A DNA stretch of 64,000 nt from Pelagibius sp965227505 (GTDB lineage: Bacteria; Pseudomonadota; Alphaproteobacteria; Kiloniellales; Kiloniellaceae): NCBI RefSeq assembly GCF_965227505.1, contig NZ_OZ245757.1:1054001-1118000 (forward strand). Direction: 5' to 3'. Positions 16,015 to 24,287 of the stretch are shown here, one piece after another. Each line of letters opens with the position of its first letter. Position 1 is the stretch's first letter. The position numbers and the translations under genes were made by a program. The notes under the pieces are model-generated. The model did no database searches. It was not told where the DNA came from and saw only the letters and a list, made by a program, of their open reading frames with translations.

Positions 16015-18108
16015 ATGACCTTCGACGCTTCTTCACCCGGGACCCGGGCCCGCAGCGGGATCGCAGCCGCGCCCGGGCGGACGACGCCGCTGTTCGCCTT
16101 CATCAACGACATCAGGGTGTCGACGCGGGTGTTCGGCGGCTTTGGAATCGTTCTCCTGCTGCTTTGCAGCCTCGGCGGCTTCTCGATCTACGCCCTCGAT
16201 GCGGCCAACGACACCTTTACGGAGTACCGCGCCCTTGCGCGTCAAACCGCCACCGTGGGCGAGGCACAGGCCGACCTGCTGATGACGCGGATGAACGTGA
16301 AGGACTTCATCATCAGCAATTCCGAACAGGACCGGGAAGACGTCAACAAGTACCAACTGCAGACGCTGGCCGGCATCGACGCAACGCTCGAACTGGTCGC
16401 CCACCCCGACCGCCGGGCCGAACTCAATGAGGTCAAGCGCGCCATGGAAGACTATCGCGGCCACTTCGACACCGTCGTCGCGCTGAATGCCCGGCGCAAC
16501 GAGATCGTGCATGGAACGCTGGATGTACTGGGTCCGAAGATCGAAACAGAACTGAGCGAGATCATGGAGACGGCGAACCGAGACGGCGACGCGGAAGCGA
16601 CGTTCCTTGCGGGTATGGTCCTGCGCAACCTGCTGCTGGCGCGGACCTATGCGGCCACCTTTCTGGTCGACAACAAGCCCGAGTCTTACGAGCGGGTCAT
16701 GCAGGAGTTCGAAGAACTGACGGCGCTTTCCGACGACCTGCTGGCCAGCCTCCAGAACCCGCGGCGCCGAACCCTTGCCACTCAGGTCGCCGATGGTGTC
16801 GCCACCTTCTCCGGCGCCTTTGAAGAAGTCAGCAGGGTCATCAACCATCGCAATACCGTAATCGCCGAGAGGCTCGATCAGATCGGCCCTGCCATCGCCG
16901 GCACGATCCGGGACTTCAAGCAGGCGGTCAAGGCGCGGCAGGACCAGATCGGTCCGGCAGCCGCAGCGCAGATGCGTCAGGCCGAACGGTTCGGCGCCAT
17001 CGTTTCGGGCCTCGCCCTGGCCTTGGGCATCCTGATCGCCTGGGCAATCGGTATCGGGACGTCCCGCCCCATCAACCGCATGACGTCGGCCATGAACCGC
17101 CTGGCCGACGGCGACAAGAGCATCACCGTGCCCGCCCTGGGCCAGAAGGACGAACTTGGCGCTATGGCCGAAGCGGTGCAGGTGTTCAAGGAAAACGCCA
17201 TCGAAATGGACCGCCTGACCGCCGAACGCGTTGAACAGGAAAAGAAGGCCGAGCAGGAAAAACGCCAGGCGATGGACGGTCTGGCCGGTGATTTCGAAGC
17301 TTCTGTGAAAGTGGTGGTCGACGCCGTCGGGTCTGCCGCCGACGACATTAAGTACTCCGCACAGAACCTCAGCAAGGCGGCGGAAGACGCAACCGCGCGC
17401 TCGACGGCCGTAGCCGCTGCGTCCGAACAGGCAACGGCCAACGTCCAGGCCGTGGCCTCCGCCTCAGAGGAAATGTCCGGATCGATCAACGAGATTGCCC
17501 GCCAGGTGACGGAATCGACCCGCAGCACCGGCGAGGCGAAGTCGGAGGTCGAGGAAACCGACACCGTGGTCCGCGATCTCGCCAGCGCCGCCCAGAAGAT
17601 CGGCGAGGTCGTCACCCTGATCTCCGACATCGCCGAGCAGACCAACCTGCTGGCCCTCAACGCCACCATCGAGGCCGCGCGGGCCGGCGAAGCCGGCAAG
17701 GGCTTCGCCGTGGTCGCCTCTGAGGTCAAGAGCCTTGCCCAGCAGACCGCCAAGGCGACCGAGGAGATCTCTCAGCAGATCGCCGGCGTCCAGTCGACCA
17801 CCGACTCGGCAGTGCAGGCGATCGGCCGGATCAAGGAGACCATCGTCAAGGTCGACGAGATCGCCGGTTCGATCTCCGCGGCCATCGAGGAGCAGACCGC
17901 CGCCGTCTCGGAGATCTCGACCAACACCCAGCAGGCCGCCACCGGCACGCAGGAGGTTTCCTCCAACATCGGCGACGTGCAGAAGGGTGCGGCGGATACC
18001 GGCACCGCCGCCCGCGCGGCGCTGGAAGCGGCCACCGGCCTCTCCCAGCAGTCGGTCGAACTCAACAAGAAGGTCGAGGAATTCCTGGGCCGCGTCCGCG
18101 CAGCCTAG
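16015..18108 (+). CDS. methyl-accepting chemotaxis protein with HBM-type sensor domain
   Basis: A 697-residue transmembrane chemoreceptor. Order: a short cytoplasmic N-terminus, TM1 (GFGIVLLLLCSLGGFSIYAL), a helical periplasmic sensor of about 250 residues resembling the helical bimodular (HBM) type (LLMTRMNVKDFIISNSEQD), TM2 (IVSGLALALGILIAWAIGIG), a HAMP domain (SRPINRMTSAMNRLADGD), then a signalling domain whose hairpin tip reads ISDIAEQTNLLALNATIEAARAGE. It should signal to CheA/CheW. From about residue 490 to the end it is identical in protein sequence to the next receptor. No pentapeptide methyltransferase-docking tail is seen. Confidence 0.95.
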   Translation: MTFDASSPGTRARSGIAAAPGRTTPLFAFINDIRVSTRVFGGFGIVLLLLCSLGGFSIYALDAANDTFTEYRALARQTATVGEAQADLLMTRMNVKDFIISNSEQDREDVNKYQLQTLAGIDATLELVAHPDRRAELNEVKRAMEDYRGHFDTVVALNARRNEIVHGTLDVLGPKIETELSEIMETANRDGDAEATFLAGMVLRNLLLARTYAATFLVDNKPESYERVMQEFEELTALSDDLLASLQNPRRRTLATQVADGVATFSGAFEEVSRVINHRNTVIAERLDQIGPAIAGTIRDFKQAVKARQDQIGPAAAAQMRQAERFGAIVSGLALALGILIAWAIGIGTSRPINRMTSAMNRLADGDKSITVPALGQKDELGAMAEAVQVFKENAIEMDRLTAERVEQEKKAEQEKRQAMDGLAGDFEASVKVVVDAVGSAADDIKYSAQNLSKAAEDATARSTAVAAASEQATANVQAVASASEEMSGSINEIARQVTESTRSTGEAKSEVEETDTVVRDLASAAQKIGEVVTLISDIAEQTNLLALNATIEAARAGEAGKGFAVVASEVKSLAQQTAKATEEISQQIAGVQSTTDSAVQAIGRIKETIVKVDEIAGSISAAIEEQTAAVSEISTNTQQAATGTQEVSSNIGDVQKGAADTGTAARAALEAATGLSQQSVELNKKVEEFLGRVRAA

Positions 18109-18159
18109 CTACGCTCCTTCAACTGCTGCGCCCCCTCACCGGGGGGCCGATCCCGGCTC

Positions 18160-18199
18160 GGGGCGTCTGGCGCAACACGCCAGGCGCCCCGTTCTTTTG
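18160..18199 (+). terminator. Rho-independent terminator after chemoreceptor 1
   Basis: A 13-bp stem (GGGGCGTCTGGCG paired with CGCCAGGCGCCCC, one G-T wobble) with loop CAACA, followed by GTTCTTTTG. Its stem is nearly the same as that of the terminator after the second receptor. Confidence 0.85.
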
Positions 18200-18446
18200 C
18201 CGCTCTCCCGAAGCGAAACGGCTTGAGCGGCGTTCTCACCCTCAAATCGCAATAAAGGCGCGACGAAACCCGTTGTTAATCATCTAGTCGGAATATGCAT
18301 AAAAATAGCTCTAATTATTATAAAAACTTTGAGTAGATAAACCTGTAAGAAACTCGCGCTTATGGCTGCCGGAGACCTCTTCGCCGAGGGAGATGGAACG
18401 AGGCGCGATTAACACGGTCACAGCAGTCATCGGATGGGTAAGGACA
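18200..18446. promoter_or_regulatory. AT-rich promoter region of chemoreceptor 2
   Basis: After the terminator comes GC-neutral sequence, then an AT-rich block at about 18260-18350, the likely promoter of the second receptor gene. No single -35/-10 pair stands out. No other gene is seen. Confidence 0.4.
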
Positions 18447-20519
18447 ATGAAAAGCGCAAACCTGGGCCAAATCTCTTCCGTTAAGGAGAAGGCGGGCAGT
18501 CTGCTCGGCTTCATGAGCAATCTCAAAATCTCGACCAGGGTCTTCGGAGGCTTTGGCCTGATCCTGGTCATGCTGACGGTGATCGGCGTCTTGTCGATCT
18601 ACTCGCTCAACTTCGCGAATGAGACTTTCGGCGAATACCGCACCCTGGCCCGCCAGGCCAATGCGATCGGGCGCGTGCAGGCCAACCTGCTGATGACGCG
18701 GATGAACGTGAAGGACTTCATCATCACCAAGTCCGAGAAGGACCGGGACGAAGTCTTCCACTTCGAGGAAAAGACCGCTGAGCTGATCGACGATGCCTTG
18801 ACGCTGGTCGTCGACCCGGGACGGCGTACCCTGCTGGAAGGCATGAAGGGACGCATGGCCGAATACAAGGGCCACTTTGAAAACGTCGTCGCACTGAATG
18901 ACAAGCGCAACCAGATCGTCAATAGCACCCTGAACGTCATCGGTCCGCAGATCGAAAAGGACCTGACGGCGATCATGGAGAGCGCCTATAGAGACGGCGA
19001 TGCCGAGGCTGCCTTCACCGCCGGCATGGTGTTGCGCAACCTTCTGCTCGCGCGGCTCTATGCCACCAAGTTCCTGGTCGACAACAAGCAGGAGTCCTAT
19101 GACCGCGTGATGAAGGAGTTCGGCGAGCTGACCGAGCTGTCCGACGATCTGCTGGCCAGCCTGCAGAACCCGCGCCGGCGCCAGCTGGCCACGGCTGTGG
19201 TCGAGAACGTCTCCATCTATGAGACGTCTTTCGGTGACGTGAACGTGGTCATCAATCAGCGCAACGCCGTCATCAGTGAGCAGCTCGACAAGATCGGTCC
19301 GGAGGTGGCGAAGGCCATCGAGGACTACAAGCTCTCCGTCAAGAGCCGCCAGGATCAGATCGGTCCCGAGGCAACCGCTGCGATGGAACAGGCCGAAGTC
19401 ACCGATGCGATCATCTCCGTCGTTGCCCTGGCCCTGGGCGTGGCCATTGCCTGGGTGATCGGCATGGGCATCTCTCGCCCGATCAACCGGATGACCGCGA
19501 CCATGACGGAACTGGCCAAGGGCAACAAGACGCTGGAGGTTCCCGCTCTGGGCCAGAAGGACGAACTTGGCGCTATGGCCGAAGCGGTTCAGGTGTTCAA
19601 GGAAAACGCCATCGAGATGGACCGCCTCGCCGAGGAGCGCGTCGAACAGGAGAAGAAAGCCGAGGCAGAGAAGCGCCAGGCTATGAACCAGCTTGCCAGC
19701 GACTTCGAAACTTCGGTCAAGCAGGTCGTCGACTCGGTGTCTTCAGCCTCCAACGAGATCAAGACTTCAGCGCAGAACCTGACCAGCGCCGCGGAGGAGG
19801 CGACCTCCAAGTCGACGGCCGTTGCCGCGGCCGCGGAGCAGGCGACTGCCAACGTCCAAACGGTCGCGGCTTCCTCCGAAGAGATGTCGAGTTCGATCAA
19901 CGAGATTGCCCGTCAGGTGACCGAATCGACCCGCAGCACCGGCGAGGCGAAGTCGGAGGTCGAGGAAACCGACACCGTGGTCCGCGATCTCGCCAGCGCC
20001 GCCCAGAAGATCGGCGAGGTCGTCACCCTGATCTCAGACATCGCCGAGCAGACCAACCTGCTGGCCCTCAACGCCACCATCGAAGCAGCCCGCGCCGGCG
20101 AGGCCGGCAAGGGCTTCGCCGTGGTCGCCTCTGAGGTCAAGAGCCTTGCCCAGCAGACCGCCAAGGCCACCGAGGAGATCTCTCAGCAGATCGCCGGCGT
20201 GCAGTCGACCACCGACTCCGCCGTGCAGGCGATCGGCCGGATCAAGGAGACCATCGTCAAGGTCGACGAGATCGCCGGTTCGATCTCCGCGGCCATCGAG
20301 GAGCAGACCGCCGCCGTCTCAGAGATCTCGACCAACACCCAGCAGGCCGCCACAGGGACCCAGGAGGTCTCCTCCAACATCGGCGACGTGCAGAAGGGTG
20401 CGGCGGATACCGGGACCGCCGCCCGCGCGGCGCTGGAAGCGGCCACCGGCCTCTCCCAGCAGTCGGTCGAGCTCAACAAGAAGGTCGAGGAATTCCTGGG
20501 CCGCGTACGCGCAGCCTAG
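18447..20519 (+). CDS. methyl-accepting chemotaxis protein with HBM-type sensor domain, paralogue
   Basis: A 690-residue receptor with the same architecture as its upstream neighbour: TM1 near residue 40, helical periplasmic sensor (NLLMTRMNVKDFIITKSEKD), TM2, HAMP (SRPINRMTATMTELAKGN) and a signalling domain. Sensor halves have diverged, while the last ~200 residues are identical to those of the first receptor. The start is uncertain: ATG 18447 is used because AAGGA lies just before it and it gives an N-terminus like the paralogue; an in-frame ATG at 18393 is the alternative. Confidence 0.93.
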   Translation: MKSANLGQISSVKEKAGSLLGFMSNLKISTRVFGGFGLILVMLTVIGVLSIYSLNFANETFGEYRTLARQANAIGRVQANLLMTRMNVKDFIITKSEKDRDEVFHFEEKTAELIDDALTLVVDPGRRTLLEGMKGRMAEYKGHFENVVALNDKRNQIVNSTLNVIGPQIEKDLTAIMESAYRDGDAEAAFTAGMVLRNLLLARLYATKFLVDNKQESYDRVMKEFGELTELSDDLLASLQNPRRRQLATAVVENVSIYETSFGDVNVVINQRNAVISEQLDKIGPEVAKAIEDYKLSVKSRQDQIGPEATAAMEQAEVTDAIISVVALALGVAIAWVIGMGISRPINRMTATMTELAKGNKTLEVPALGQKDELGAMAEAVQVFKENAIEMDRLAEERVEQEKKAEAEKRQAMNQLASDFETSVKQVVDSVSSASNEIKTSAQNLTSAAEEATSKSTAVAAAAEQATANVQTVAASSEEMSSSINEIARQVTESTRSTGEAKSEVEETDTVVRDLASAAQKIGEVVTLISDIAEQTNLLALNATIEAARAGEAGKGFAVVASEVKSLAQQTAKATEEISQQIAGVQSTTDSAVQAIGRIKETIVKVDEIAGSISAAIEEQTAAVSEISTNTQQAATGTQEVSSNIGDVQKGAADTGTAARAALEAATGLSQQSVELNKKVEEFLGRVRAA

Positions 20520-20536
20520 CTTACGCCTTCCCGGCT

Positions 20537-20578
20537 GGGGCGTCCGGCGCTGAGGCGCCGGGCGCCCCTTTTCTTTTT
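20537..20578 (+). terminator. Rho-independent terminator after chemoreceptor 2
   Basis: A 14-bp stem (GGGGCGTCCGGCGC paired with GCGCCGGGCGCCCC) with loop TGAG, followed by TTTTCTTTTT. It is a close relative of the terminator at 18160-18199. Confidence 0.9.
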
Positions 20579-20590
20579 GCGCGCGCTAGC

Positions 20591-20618
20591 CCTACGAAAA
20601 CTTGGCCTACGAAAACTT
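20591..20618. repeat. 15-bp duplication covering the SDR stop codon
   Basis: On the minus strand AAGTTTTCGTAGG occurs twice, 15 bp apart. The copy reads Lys-Phe-Ser-stop again in the same frame, giving a second in-frame TAG five codons after the first. Confidence 0.85.
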
Positions 20619-21407
20619 AGCGGTGATGCCGCCGTCGACGATCAGCTCGGTGCCGGTGATGTACTTGGCTTCGTCCGACGCCAGAAACAGCGCAGCGTAG
20701 GCAACGTCCCAGGCATCGCCCATTTTGCCGGTCGGGCACTGGGCGTCGCGCTTGCGGACCATTTCGTCCACGTCGCCCTCGGCATAGGCATCCTTCAGAG
20801 GTTCCACGATCATGGGCGTGTTCATGAGACCGGGAAGCACCGCGTTGGCACGGATACCCTTCTTTGCGTATTGCAGTGCGACCGAGCGGGTGAAAGGGAT
20901 CACCGCACCCTTGCTGGCGGAGTATGAGACGTAGGGCACACCGGTGTCACGTATCCCGGCGATGGAGGCGATGTTGACGATGGCGCCGCCGCCTTGGCGC
21001 TCCATCACCGGCAGCACATGCTTGCAGGTCAGAAACATCGACTTCAGGTTTACGTCAATGACCCGGTCCCAATCGGCCTCGCTGGTCTCCACCGGTCCGC
21101 CGACGGCAAGTATGCCGACGTTGTTGTCCAGCACGTCGATGCGGCCGTAGCGCTCCAGACACTGCGCCACCGTCGCCGCCACATCTGTGGCCTGGGAGAC
21201 GTCGGCCTGCAACGCCTCGGCATCGCCGCCCTCCCCGCGGATGATCTCCGCCGTTTCCTCCGCCGCTGCGGCATTGATGTCGACACAACACAGCGCCGCA
21301 CCTTCGCGCGCGAACAGCACGGCAGCCGCCTTGCCATTGCCCCAGCCGGGCCCGGAAGAGCCGGCCCCTACCACCATTGCCACCTTTCCGTCGAGCCGCC
21401 CGGCCAT
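20607..21407 (-). CDS. short-chain dehydrogenase/reductase
   Basis: A 266-residue classical SDR. The cofactor loop is VVGAGSSGPGWGNG, longer than the usual TGxxxGIG. An acidic residue ends strand 2 (VDIN), which favours NAD(H). The NNAG position reads NNVG, the catalytic Ser is in NIASIAG and the Tyr-Lys pair in YSASKGA. It ends with the usual TGTELIVDGG. The substrate is unknown. It stands alone, converging with the second receptor gene across that gene's terminator. Confidence 0.9.
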   Translation of the reverse strand: MAGRLDGKVAMVVGAGSSGPGWGNGKAAAVLFAREGAALCCVDINAAAAEETAEIIRGEGGDAEALQADVSQATDVAATVAQCLERYGRIDVLDNNVGILAVGGPVETSEADWDRVIDVNLKSMFLTCKHVLPVMERQGGGAIVNIASIAGIRDTGVPYVSYSASKGAVIPFTRSVALQYAKKGIRANAVLPGLMNTPMIVEPLKDAYAEGDVDEMVRKRDAQCPTGKMGDAWDVAYAALFLASDEAKYITGTELIVDGGITAKFS

Positions 21408-21595
21408 ACCGGTGTTCCTCCCTCTGCCGCTTTCTGCTGCCGTCCCACCGTGTCACAGATCCTTCATAGAAGAAGTACGCGGGCAGGGCCAGTCCGCCCG
21501 GCATCCCTCCGCGCAGGCGGTTCGAGGGGCCTCACCGAGACGCCCAATGACGGCCCGTGTGATGGCCCGCCGGCGGGGACCTAGGATTTGCTCAG

Positions 21596-21712
21596 AAAAA
21601 GAGAGGCGCCCCACGGGCCGCTCCAGGGGTGGAGAAGGCTGCGACCCGTGGGGCAACGACAGACTGGGTGGAGGGGTGGGAGAGCCCTATCAGCCTGTCG
21701 ACTTGTCTCTGC
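21596..21712 (-). ncRNA. candidate structured small RNA, copy 1 of a two-member family
   Basis: Read on the minus strand: a stem CGACAG...CTGTCG (21700-21657) enclosing GGCTGATAGGGCTCTCCCAC, then a 10-bp stem GCCCCACGGG...CCCGTGGGGC (21654-21608), then GCCTCTC and a run of five T. This resembles a small RNA with a terminator. Its C/T-rich single-stranded parts (CTCTCCCACCCCTCCACCC) could pair with ribosome binding sites, as in known alphaproteobacterial anti-SD small RNAs. A second copy at 23674-23771 keeps both stems with different but still paired bases. The promoter is not identified and the strand is inferred from the T run. Confidence 0.5.
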
Positions 21713-21829
21713 TTGGAAAAGGAAACGCTGCGGTGTCTGTCGGGCAGACGCCCTGCGTTAACGAGGGGGTAAGCGATCCTTTCCCAAACAGGCTGGCGCG
21801 AGCGCCGCGTTCCTATATCTTCAGTCGTT

Positions 21830-21880
21830 CCCTCTGCTGCCGCGGTTCAATCTTTGTTGCGGCAGAGGGCTGTTTTTCTT
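21830..21880 (+). terminator. Rho-independent terminator of an unidentified plus-strand transcript
   Basis: CCCTCTGC-TG-CCGC pairs with GCGGCAGAGGG across a 15-base loop and is followed by CTGTTTTTCTT. No gene lies upstream on this strand within 1 kb, so it may end a short non-coding transcript starting between 21700 and 21800. Confidence 0.6.
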
Positions 21881-22091
21881 GAGTTCGAGGAAGCGCCTAA
21901 GCCACCCCAACCCGCGTTGTCGACCAGCGGCCCGGTTCCGAAGAAGCCTCTGGCGCTGTCGGGGTGGTGGCACCGGGCGCGTTGCGGATAACAATCATCA
22001 TCAAAAAATCCTCAATCAAATAGGGCCAGCACTCAAATACGGTCAGCACAGCGGCAGATCCTCGGCTTACCGGGTCTCGCCCGGGCATCAG

Positions 22092-22529
22092 TCAGGTTTC
22101 CGCCGGTATCACCTCGTGACTGTAGGCACTTCTGATCATCAACCGAGAAACATCGTCATAAGCCTTGACCCAAGCCGCCCGCGTTTGCGGCGTGAAATCT
22201 TCGCCTAAAACCTCCGCGAGCATCCGGATCAGCGCATCACCGACCAGGGGATAATGCTGCGGCTTTACGCCATAGGCGACATGGCGCAGTGCAAGATCCT
22301 CCAAGACCGGAACGAGCCCCGGTATATTCTGCAGCTCGGCAACAATCAGGCCCAGCTTGCTCATCAACATTCCTCCCTGCTGCTCCATGTCGTTCAAAAA
22401 CATGTGGCGCAGGTGGGGCGACCGCTCGAAGAGGATCCGGTAAAAACGGTTGGCCGCCTGCTGGCTGTCCTGCGAGACAACCCGGAAGCTGCTACGGATC
22501 AGCTCTGTTTCGTCGGGAGTCAAAGCCAT
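22092..22529 (-). CDS. single-domain globin
   Basis: A 145-residue globin resembling the globin domain of flavohaemoglobins and Vitreoscilla haemoglobin. Haem-ligand positions are readable: proximal His83 in LRHVAYGVKPQHY, Phe44 at the likely CD1 position, and Tyr30 at the likely B10 position. There is no reductase domain, so it is a stand-alone oxygen or nitric-oxide binding protein needing a separate reductase. A copy of the conserved bipartite promoter motif lies about 90 bp upstream on the same strand, linking its expression to the large secreted-protein genes further along. Confidence 0.92.
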   Translation of the reverse strand: MALTPDETELIRSSFRVVSQDSQQAANRFYRILFERSPHLRHMFLNDMEQQGGMLMSKLGLIVAELQNIPGLVPVLEDLALRHVAYGVKPQHYPLVGDALIRMLAEVLGEDFTPQTRAAWVKAYDDVSRLMIRSAYSHEVIPAET

Positions 22530-22619
22530 CGGGCGGTGTCTCTAGTCAAATCCCTCTAATCACAAACTCGACACTCCATGGTATCCACGATCCTGCTGAG
22601 CGCCGGCGAGCAATAAATA

Positions 22620-22660
22620 AGTACCGGCAATTGCACGAGGCTTGAACCCGAGAAACCGCA
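22620..22660 (-). promoter_or_regulatory. bipartite promoter-like motif, copy d (globin)
   Basis: On the minus strand: TGCGGTTTCTCGGGTTC, 18 bp, then GGTACT. It matches the three other copies at 28341, 33192 and 33683 in both blocks and in the exact spacing. A start about 10 bases past the second block would give a leader of roughly 80 nt to the globin ATG. Confidence 0.65.
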
Positions 22661-22668
22661 CAACGAAA

Positions 22669-22682
22669 ATGCAGCATTGCAT
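22669..22682. promoter_or_regulatory. palindrome ATGCA-N4-TGCAT, candidate LysR operator
   Basis: ATGCAGCATTGCAT ends 21 bp before the LysR start at 22704. The TGCA-N4-TGCA core is the same as in the sites at 9201 and 9241 next to a LysR gene of similar N-terminal type. Confidence 0.5.
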
Positions 22683-22703
22683 GTTCCTGCCAGGAGGCCG
22701 CAT

Positions 22704-23594
22704 ATGGACTGGGACAATCTGAAAGTGGCGCTTGCGATCAGCCGCCTGGGCTCCCTGACCCAGGCAGCCCAGGCGCTGGGCATCGACCAGTCCACCGCCG
22801 GCCGGCGCCTGACGGCCCTGGAGGGCGATCTGGGGACAATTCTCTTCGTCCGCTCCAAAACTGGCTTCGCCCTGACCGACGCCGGGGAAGCCGCCATTAA
22901 CCAAGCCATCGAGGTGGAGCGCCGGATCGACCGGCTGCGGGATGCGGTGACGCCGAGCGAGAGCGGGCCCGCCGGGACGGTACGCCTGCTCGGCAACCAC
23001 TGGACCCTGGACCGGCTGGCCCGCACCACGATGGGCGCCTTCCTGCAGCGCCATCCGCGTCTCGACCTGCGGCTCATCACCCTCACGCCGCGCAGCCGCA
23101 TGCGCGGCGAGGCCTCGCTGTCGATCTGGTTCGAGGTGGAGCCACGCGAAAGCGAGTTCGCGATCAAGCTGGGCGACGTGCCCTATGCCGTCTACCGCGC
23201 GCACAACGCCGACGAAGCGGAGCTCGGCTGGATCTCGTTCTACGACGAGGACGCCGCCCGCCCCATCGTCGCCCGCGCCCACAAGCGCCTGCGCAGCCGC
23301 GGAGAGCCGCTGCGCATGACCGCGACCGATGCCGGCATCATGCTCTCCGCCGTGCGCCACGGAGTCGGAAAGGCCCTGCTGCCCATGTGCCTGGCCGAAG
23401 GGGACGACCAGCTGGTCCGCGTGAAGGAGGGAGAGCCGGAACTGATCCGGGCACTGCACCTCCACGCCCACCCCGACACGGTCGAAGCGGCGCGGATCCA
23501 GGCCACGATCCGCTGGCTGCGCGAGAGCTTTCAGTCGGTGTTCCTGCCGGCGAACCATGCCCCCTGCGCAGGCAAGGTCGCCGAGGCGCCCTGA
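22704..23594 (+). CDS. LysR-family transcriptional regulator
   Basis: A 296-residue LysR protein of the short N-terminus type (MDWDNLKVALAISRLGSLTQAAQALGIDQSTAGRRL). The ATG at 22704 is chosen because CAGGAGG precedes it; an in-frame ATG at 22677 is the alternative. It is divergent from the globin gene. The shared 170-bp gap holds both the globin promoter-like motif and a palindrome near its own start, so it could regulate itself and the globin. Its stop is followed by a series of 13-bp repeats. Confidence 0.9.
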   Translation: MDWDNLKVALAISRLGSLTQAAQALGIDQSTAGRRLTALEGDLGTILFVRSKTGFALTDAGEAAINQAIEVERRIDRLRDAVTPSESGPAGTVRLLGNHWTLDRLARTTMGAFLQRHPRLDLRLITLTPRSRMRGEASLSIWFEVEPRESEFAIKLGDVPYAVYRAHNADEAELGWISFYDEDAARPIVARAHKRLRSRGEPLRMTATDAGIMLSAVRHGVGKALLPMCLAEGDDQLVRVKEGEPELIRALHLHAHPDTVEAARIQATIRWLRESFQSVFLPANHAPCAGKVAEAP

Positions 23595-23655
23595 GCCCAA
23601 GACCTGAACCCACAACCTGAGCCCACGCGGTGAGCCCAGGGGGTGAGCCCCTCCC
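23591..23655. repeat. five 13-14-bp repeats carrying the LysR stop codon
   Basis: CTGAGCCCAAGAC, CTGAACCCACAAC, CTGAGCCCACGCGG, TGAGCCCAGGGGG and TGAGCCCCTCCC follow one another. The first TGA is the real stop; the others recur at 13-bp steps and so fall in all three frames. Confidence 0.85.
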
Positions 23656-23673
23656 CCAGCCCGCGAAGGAGGT

Positions 23674-23771
23674 GCCCCGCGGGCCTGTCCCCGGGGTGGA
23701 TTGGGGAGTGGGCCCGCGGGGCGTTCGGCAGGCCGTTCGAGCTGTGGGAGAGCCCTGTCAGCCCGCCGAAC
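23674..23771 (-). ncRNA. candidate structured small RNA, copy 2
   Basis: On the minus strand: stem GTTCGGC...GCCGAAC (23771-23723) enclosing GGGCTGACAGGGCTCTCCCAC, then stem GCCCCGCGGG...CCCGCGGGGC (23722-23674). Loop segments match copy 1 (AGGGCTCTCCCAC and TCCACCCC) while the stem bases differ in a paired way. No T run follows, so on this strand it lacks a terminator; it could instead be read on the plus strand in the 3' region of the LysR transcript. Between 23771 and the tRNA no other feature is seen. Confidence 0.4.
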
Positions 23772-24109
23772 CGGTCCCGGGGCAGGCCGTCTGCGCGCAC
23801 GGAAAGCCCACCCCGCAGCAGCCTTTCGCTCGCGTCGGCGCCGCGCGCCTGCGGCACAGGCGGCACCCGGGCCGCCGGGAGGCGGTAGAAGATGCGGTTA
23901 TGGGTGAGAGGGGTTCCCGGCGAACGACGCGCCCGAAAAGGCGCAACTCACGGTTCGTCGCCACCGGACAGGGATCGGTTCAATGGAGCCCGTTTGATTC
24001 AATCTGAGGTTTTATGCGACGCTGCCCATCCCCGCAGCCGCGCGCCCTATTGCTTCGGGCGGTGGCCTTGGGGCACAAGGAAGGCGCGGCGCCTGCAACG
24101 CGCACCCGT

Positions 24110-24143
24110 GGAATTGCCCGCTTGATGGAATTGCCCGCTTGAT
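24110..24143. repeat. 17-bp tandem duplication of the tRNA-Leu 5' end
   Basis: GGAATTGCCCGCTTGAT occurs at 24110-24126 and again at 24127-24143. The second copy includes the first 11 bases of the tRNA, so the mature 5' end sequence is also present 17 bp upstream. Confidence 0.9.
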
Positions 24144-24219
24144 GGAATTGGTAGACATACGAGACTTAAAATCTCGGGACCGAGAGGTCGTGCCGGTTCG
24201 AGTCCGGCAGCGGGCACCA
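24133..24219 (+). tRNA. tRNA-Leu(UAA)
   Basis: An 87-base tRNA including an encoded CCA. The acceptor stem GCCCGCT pairs with AGCGGGC and the discriminator is A. The anticodon loop CTTAAAA, flanked by CGAGA/TCTCG, gives anticodon UAA. A type II variable arm follows and the T arm has GGTTCGAGTCC. Its 5' end is duplicated just upstream. Confidence 0.97.
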
Positions 24220-24287
24220 AACTCGTCGAAGCGTCCGGGTCGCGGCACGGCGGAACGGCGGCCTGCCTGGTCCGCCGCTCTCCTGGA

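Larger units (their letters stand above)
21408..22091. other. 684-bp gap with structured elements, no protein gene
   Basis: No convincing frame on either strand. The gap holds a two-hairpin element on the minus strand at 21596-21712 and a plus-strand terminator at 21830-21880. The section 21880-22091 shows nothing recognisable. Confidence 0.5.

Noticed and set aside
21650..21712. Resemblance of GGGAGAGCC in the two-hairpin element to a glycine riboswitch
   Set aside because: The other conserved parts of the glycine aptamer are absent and no glycine gene lies downstream. The match is limited to a few bases.
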